From Opitutaceae bacterium UBA4094 (lineage in GTDB: Bacteria > Verrucomicrobiota > Verrucomicrobiia > Opitutales > Opitutaceae), in NCBI GenBank assembly GCA_002382525.1, contig DFYA01000288.1, positions 1,914 through 12,122 on the forward strand: a DNA stretch of 10,209 nucleotides, in the 5' to 3' direction. The position numbers and the translations under genes were made by a program. Positions 7,210-10,209 of the stretch are shown piece by piece. Positions within the stretch are counted from its first letter, which is position 1; the number at the start of each line of letters is the position of its first letter. The notes under the pieces are model-generated. The model saw only the letters and a list, made by a program, of their open reading frames with translations. It searched no databases and was not told where the DNA came from.

Positions 7210-7467
7210 ATGAAATCGAAGACCCTTCTTACCCTGGTCGTATGCGCACTGGCCGCCTCTTTCTTTAGCGGCTGCTCCACGCAAAAGACCCGCACCGGGC
7301 GCAACAACAGCTTCCTTGGAGGCTTGGTGAGATACGATACCGGCAGCTATGCCCCGGTGCCGCACAACACCATCGACGTTGACGCCACCCAGTTCCTCGG
7401 ACGCGTCAATCCGTCCGGTGACCGCATGTCCCTCCTCTGGGGCACCATCACCACCCACGACTACTGA
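7210..7467 (+). CDS. Small predicted lipoprotein of unknown function
   Basis: This 85-residue protein starts with MKSK, has a hydrophobic core at residues 5-18 and a lipobox FSGC with lipidated Cys22. Signal peptidase II cleavage would leave a 64-residue mature protein. Serine at +2 suggests outer-membrane sorting if the E. coli rule applies. The mature part begins with a basic linker and continues with a Gly/Asp/Thr-rich stretch without a recognised domain; it ends in THDY. No Shine-Dalgarno sequence precedes the ATG, but the signal peptide, C/G-biased third positions and a terminator 24 bases after the stop support a real gene. The upstream 72 bases show only a weak promoter candidate (TTGCCA near 7169). 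Confidence 0.8.
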   Translation: MKSKTLLTLVVCALAASFFSGCSTQKTRTGRNNSFLGGLVRYDTGSYAPVPHNTIDVDATQFLGRVNPSGDRMSLLWGTITTHDY

Positions 7468-7490
7468 GATTTTTTCTCCCGCGTCTTTTT

Positions 7491-7530
7491 AAACCCCGCG
7501 TTAGGCTCTGAGCCGCGCGGGGTTTTTCTT
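7491..7530 (+). terminator. Rho-independent terminator after the lipoprotein gene
   Basis: AAACCCCGCG (7491-7500) pairs perfectly with CGCGGGGTTT (7516-7525). An inner four-pair stem (7504-7507 with 7511-7514) closes a three-base loop. The hairpin is followed by a T-rich tail on the plus strand (TTTTTCTTT from 7523). On the minus strand the flank is A-rich, so it is one-directional. It separates the lipoprotein transcript from oleC. Confidence 0.93.
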
Positions 7531-7568
7531 TGCCTCCGTTCGCCGTTGCGTGAGGTTTTCCGCCACTC

Positions 7569-9251
7569 GTGCCAACGGATAACGCCAACATCGCCCGCCA
7601 CCTCGCCCATATGGCGACGGCCCAACCGCACACCCCGGCGCTCAAGATCCCTCGCGGACGCACCCGCACCGGCCAGATCGATTATCTCAGCCTCTCATTC
7701 GGCGACCTAGCCAGCGAAGTCGCCGCTTGGCGCGCCGATATCGCTGCACGCGGAGTCCGCCCCGGCGACCGCGTGCTCGTCATGGTAAAACCCGGCCTGC
7801 CGCTCATCGCCGCCGCCTTCGCCCTCTTTGCCCACGGTGCCGTGCCGGTCGTGATCGACCCGGGCATGGGACTTAAAAGTTTCCTTGCCTGCGTCGCTCG
7901 CTCCCGCCCTCGCGCCCTCCTCGGCATCCCGCTCGCCCGCGTCATCAGTCGCGTCTTTCGAAAGCCGTTTCGCACCGTCGAAATCCGCATCCCCGCCAGC
8001 GCCTCGCCCACGGCACGGGCCAAGTCTCAAATTCCAAACCCCAAACTCCAAATCGAAGAAACCGACCCGGCCGACCTCGCCGCGATCCTCTTCACCAGCG
8101 GCTCCACCGGCGCACCCAAAGGCGTCTGTTACACCCACGGCATGTTCGACGCGCAGGTCGAACTCATCCGCGCCACCTACGACATCCAACCCGGCGAGAT
8201 CGACCTGCCGATGCTCCCCGTCTTCGCGCTCTTCAACCCCGCCCTCGGCATGACCACCGTCGTGCCCGAGATCAACCCCAGCCGCCCCGCCACCGTCGAT
8301 CCGCGAAAAATCGTCCAAGCCATCCGCCAGGAAAACGTCACCTCCTCCTTCGGTTCGCCCACCCTCTGGCGCAAAATCGCCGGCCACTGCCACCAGCACC
8401 ACGTCACGTTGCCCACGATGCGCCGCGTGCTCTGCGCCGGCGCCCCCGTCCCCCCCGACCTCTGGGACCTCATGACGCCGCTCCTCCCCACCGGACAACT
8501 TCACAGCCCCTACGGCGCCACCGAGTCCCTTCCCGTCAGCTCGATCAGCGCAGCCGAAGTTCTCGCCCACCACGGCGGCACCGCCGTCGCCACTCAACAC
8601 GGCGCCGGCACCTGCGTCGGTCGCCCCCTCCCCGCCAACGAAGTCCGCATCATCGCGCTCACCGACGCGCCTCTAGCGACGCTCACCGAAACCACACCGC
8701 TCGACGCCGGCTTCATCGGCGAAATCATCGTCCGCGGCCCCACCGTCACCCACGCCTACGACGCCCTCCCCGAAGCCACCGCCGCCGCCAAAATCGCCGA
8801 CCCGTCCACCGGCGCCATCTGGCACCGACTCGGCGACGCCGGCTACCTCGACGCCGACGGACGCCTCTGGTTCTGCGGACGCAAAGCCGAGCGCGTCGAA
8901 ACCGCCCACGGCCCCCTCTTCACCGAATGTGTCGAGCCCCTGTTCAATAATCACGCCGACGTGCGCCGCTCCGCCCTCATCGGACTTGGAGAACGCGGAC
9001 GCCAACGTCCGGCCCTCGTGATCGAGCCCGCCTCACCCGAAGTGATCCGCACGAGCGCCGACTGTCGCCGCTTTGCGCGCGAACTCCGCGAGATCGCAAA
9101 AAGGTTCCCGCACACCGCTCATATCAAACTCTTTTACTTCCGTCCGACGCTCCCCGTGGACGTCCGCCACAACGCCAAAATTCACCGCCTGACCCTCGCC
9201 CGTTGGGCCGCCGACGGCGCCACCGGCTACGAGTCCGACCCCAAACGCTGA
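7569..9251 (+). CDS. oleC: OleC, beta-lactone synthetase of olefin biosynthesis
   Basis: OleC is an ATP-dependent AMP-forming-superfamily enzyme that closes 2-alkyl-3-hydroxyalkanoic acids into beta-lactones; OleB then decarboxylates these to long-chain cis-olefins. The 560-residue protein has the adenylation signature FTSGSTGAPKGV (175-186). The following stretch FALFNPALGMTTVVPEINPS (219-238) is typical of OleC rather than fatty acyl-CoA ligases. It also has YGATES (315-320), GDAGYLDADGRLWFCGRK (422-439) and the C-terminal catalytic lysine region HNAKIHR (534-540, Lys537). The GTG at 7569 gives the usual NIARHLAHMA opening; GAGG at 7552-7555 is a slightly distant ribosome site. Residues 153-162 are an in-frame heptamer-repeat insertion in the variable linker before the phosphate loop. 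The gene follows a terminator and leads into oleD. Confidence 0.93.
   Translation: MPTDNANIARHLAHMATAQPHTPALKIPRGRTRTGQIDYLSLSFGDLASEVAAWRADIAARGVRPGDRVLVMVKPGLPLIAAAFALFAHGAVPVVIDPGMGLKSFLACVARSRPRALLGIPLARVISRVFRKPFRTVEIRIPASASPTARAKSQIPNPKLQIEETDPADLAAILFTSGSTGAPKGVCYTHGMFDAQVELIRATYDIQPGEIDLPMLPVFALFNPALGMTTVVPEINPSRPATVDPRKIVQAIRQENVTSSFGSPTLWRKIAGHCHQHHVTLPTMRRVLCAGAPVPPDLWDLMTPLLPTGQLHSPYGATESLPVSSISAAEVLAHHGGTAVATQHGAGTCVGRPLPANEVRIIALTDAPLATLTETTPLDAGFIGEIIVRGPTVTHAYDALPEATAAAKIADPSTGAIWHRLGDAGYLDADGRLWFCGRKAERVETAHGPLFTECVEPLFNNHADVRRSALIGLGERGRQRPALVIEPASPEVIRTSADCRRFARELREIAKRFPHTAHIKLFYFRPTLPVDVRHNAKIHRLTLARWAADGATGYESDPKR
8025..8052 (+). repeat. Four tandem heptamers (YYYCAAA) inside oleC
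   Basis: Four adjacent units, TCTCAAA, TTCCAAA, CCCCAAA and CTCCAAA, follow one consensus of three or four pyrimidines plus AAA. The stretch is AT-richer than its GC-rich surroundings and encodes the low-complexity peptide SQIPNPKLQ (residues 153-161). It reads in frame without a stop and lies in a linker where OleC proteins vary. Confidence 0.8.
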
Positions 9252-9280
9252 GCGCCAACCACCCTCTCCCTAGATGTGAA

Positions 9281-9307
9281 TTAGCGCCCCTTAGCGTCCC
9301 TTAGCGG
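9281..9307 (+). repeat. Tandem decamer TTAGCGNCCC between oleC and oleD
   Basis: TTAGCGCCCC (9281-9290), TTAGCGTCCC (9291-9300) and the partial TTAGCGG (9301-9307) repeat with a ten-base period, about one helical turn. They fill much of the 68-base gap and end 12 bases before the oleD start. TAG triplets in the units also supply the in-frame stop upstream of oleD (9302-9304). It may be a dispersed repeat or a regulatory array; the sequence alone does not tell. Confidence 0.7.
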
Positions 9308-9319
9308 TTAAAACACTCC

Positions 9320-10209
9320 GTGTCCTCCTCCCTCAACAACTCGCCCGCGCTCGTCACCGGCGGCACCGGTTTCCTCGGCCGCCACATCGTTGCACGCCTG
9401 CTTGCCGCCGGTCGCCCGGTGTCGGTCCTCGCCCGCACGCCCGCGCCCGATCTCGAAGCCCGCGGTGTGCGGTTCATCCGCGCTTCCCTCGACGACGCGC
9501 CTGCGGTCCGCGCCGCCTGTCGCGGCGTCGGCACGATCTTCCACGTCGCCGCGAAAGTCGGGGTCTGGGGCCGCTACGACGAATTTTTCCGCGCCAACGT
9601 CCTCGGCACCCGCGCGCTCCTCGAAGGCGCTCGCGAGCACGGCGTCTCTCGCTTCGTCCACACCAGCACCCCGAGTGTAGTCTACAACGGATACAACCTC
9701 GCCAACGCCGACGAATCCCTCCCGCTCACGACGTCCTGTCCAAGCCCTTATCCGCTCACCAAGGCGATGGCCGAACGCGAAGTCCTCGCGGCCAACTCCG
9801 ACAAGCTCCGCACCGTCGCGCTTCGCCCTCATCTTATTTGGGGAGTGGGCGACCCGCACCTCGTCCCGCGCATCCTCGCGCGCGCCCGCGCCGGCCGCCT
9901 CCGAATCGTCGGCGAAGGGCGCAACCGCGTCGACATGGTCCACGTCGCCAACGCCGCCGACGCCCACCTCCTTGCCGAAGCCGCCCTATCCAAGTGTCAC
10001 CTAATAGGTGACACTTTGTCGTCAACCGCGCCCGCGGGACGCGCCTATTTCATCACCAATGGCGAACCCGTCGTCCTTTGGGACTGGATCAACGCGCTGC
10101 TCACCGCCCTCGGCGAGCGGCCAGTCACCCGCCGCATTTCGCTGCCCGCCGCCTCCGCCGTCGGCGCGATCTGCGAAGCCGCCTGGCGCGTGCTCCCGCT
10201 GAAGGCCGA
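9320..10209 (+). CDS. oleD: OleD, NAD(P)H-dependent 2-alkyl-3-ketoalkanoate reductase (3' truncated by window)
   Basis: OleD reduces the 2-alkyl-3-keto acid made by OleA to the 3-hydroxy acid used by OleC. The open frame runs 296 codons plus two bases to the window edge; about 30-50 codons are probably missing. It is an extended short-chain dehydrogenase (3-beta-HSD type): nucleotide-binding TGGTGFLG (13-20), STPSVVYNG (116-124) and catalytic YPLTK (Tyr144, Lys148). RPHLIWGVGDPHLVP (169-183) is typical of the family. The GTG at 9320 is the only start after the in-frame TAG at 9302 that keeps the Rossmann motif near the N-terminus. No clear ribosome site is visible. It lies 68 bases after oleC, probably in one transcript. 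Residues 225-232 come from a palindromic insertion. Confidence 0.93.
   Translation, partial: MSSSLNNSPALVTGGTGFLGRHIVARLLAAGRPVSVLARTPAPDLEARGVRFIRASLDDAPAVRAACRGVGTIFHVAAKVGVWGRYDEFFRANVLGTRALLEGAREHGVSRFVHTSTPSVVYNGYNLANADESLPLTTSCPSPYPLTKAMAEREVLAANSDKLRTVALRPHLIWGVGDPHLVPRILARARAGRLRIVGEGRNRVDMVHVANAADAHLLAEAALSKCHLIGDTLSSTAPAGRAYFITNGEPVVLWDWINALLTALGERPVTRRISLPAASAVGAICEAAWRVLPLKA
9992..10016. repeat. Perfect 25 bp palindrome inside oleD
   Basis: AAGTGTCACCTA (9992-10003) and TAGGTGACACTT (10005-10016) are exact reverse complements around one central A. The palindrome reads in frame as KCHLIGDT (residues 225-232) plus one base. It lies between the helix ending HLLAEAAL and the strand RAYFITNGEPV, a likely surface loop. 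Its AT content differs from the GC-rich codons on both sides, which suggests inserted DNA. Confidence 0.9.

Noticed and set aside
7707..8600. 297-codon minus-strand frame opposite oleC
   Set aside because: Antisense shadow with Gly/Asp/Glu-rich composition; the oleC frame carries all adenylation motifs.
9308..9967. 219-codon minus-strand frame opposite oleD
   Set aside because: Antisense shadow; the plus-strand frame from 9320 has the Rossmann and YxxxK motifs and stays open to the window end.
10004..10016. Resemblance of TAGGTGACACT to the SP6 phage promoter core
   Set aside because: The match is limited to 11 bases, both palindrome arms carry it, the downstream TATAG part is missing, and there is no phage context.

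Overview
The window is GC-rich, densely coding bacterial chromosome. Third codon positions strongly favour C/G, start codons include GTG and a probable TTG, and Shine-Dalgarno sequences are weak or absent. Together with a long-chain olefin pair (oleC-oleD), a probable pyrophosphate-type PEP carboxykinase and several short dispersed-type repeats, this fits Verrucomicrobiota, perhaps Opitutaceae. That placement is inferred from gene style and remembered gene content, not from a marker gene.

Layout. Bases 1-166 hold no gene. They carry a 39-pair inverted repeat built from two REP-like palindromes, then a second hairpin. Both lie just downstream of a 1131-codon minus-strand gene (167-3562) that I read as a PPi-type PEP carboxykinase, a central-carbon enzyme. 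Its 184 bp upstream region contains an 80 bp block bounded by imperfect inverted repeats. Next comes a minus-strand cluster transcribed queC (5868-5176), queE (5145-4453), exoD-like (4475-3747). QueE and QueC catalyse consecutive steps to preQ0, the 7-deazaguanine precursor of queuosine. The ExoD-family membrane protein overlaps the queE 3' end and is probably co-transcribed.

A 147 bp divergent intergenic region separates queC from a plus-strand RNase D gene (6016-7137). The same 10-mer sits inverted at both edges, next to each start codon. A short lipoprotein gene (7210-7467) follows and ends in a clear Rho-independent terminator (7491-7530).

Beyond the terminator, oleC (beta-lactone synthetase, 7569-9251) and oleD (2-alkyl-3-ketoalkanoate reductase, from 9320 and cut by the window end) begin a long-chain olefin pathway unit. 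oleA and oleB are not in view. The ole segment holds three different short repeats: four tandem heptamers in frame in oleC, a tandem decamer between the genes, and a perfect 25 bp palindrome in frame in oleD.

I see no phage, transposase, CRISPR array, defence locus or tRNA/rRNA gene. The most unusual content is the set of small repeats and palindromes, two of them inside coding sequence, and the REP-like element resembling those of Pseudomonas.
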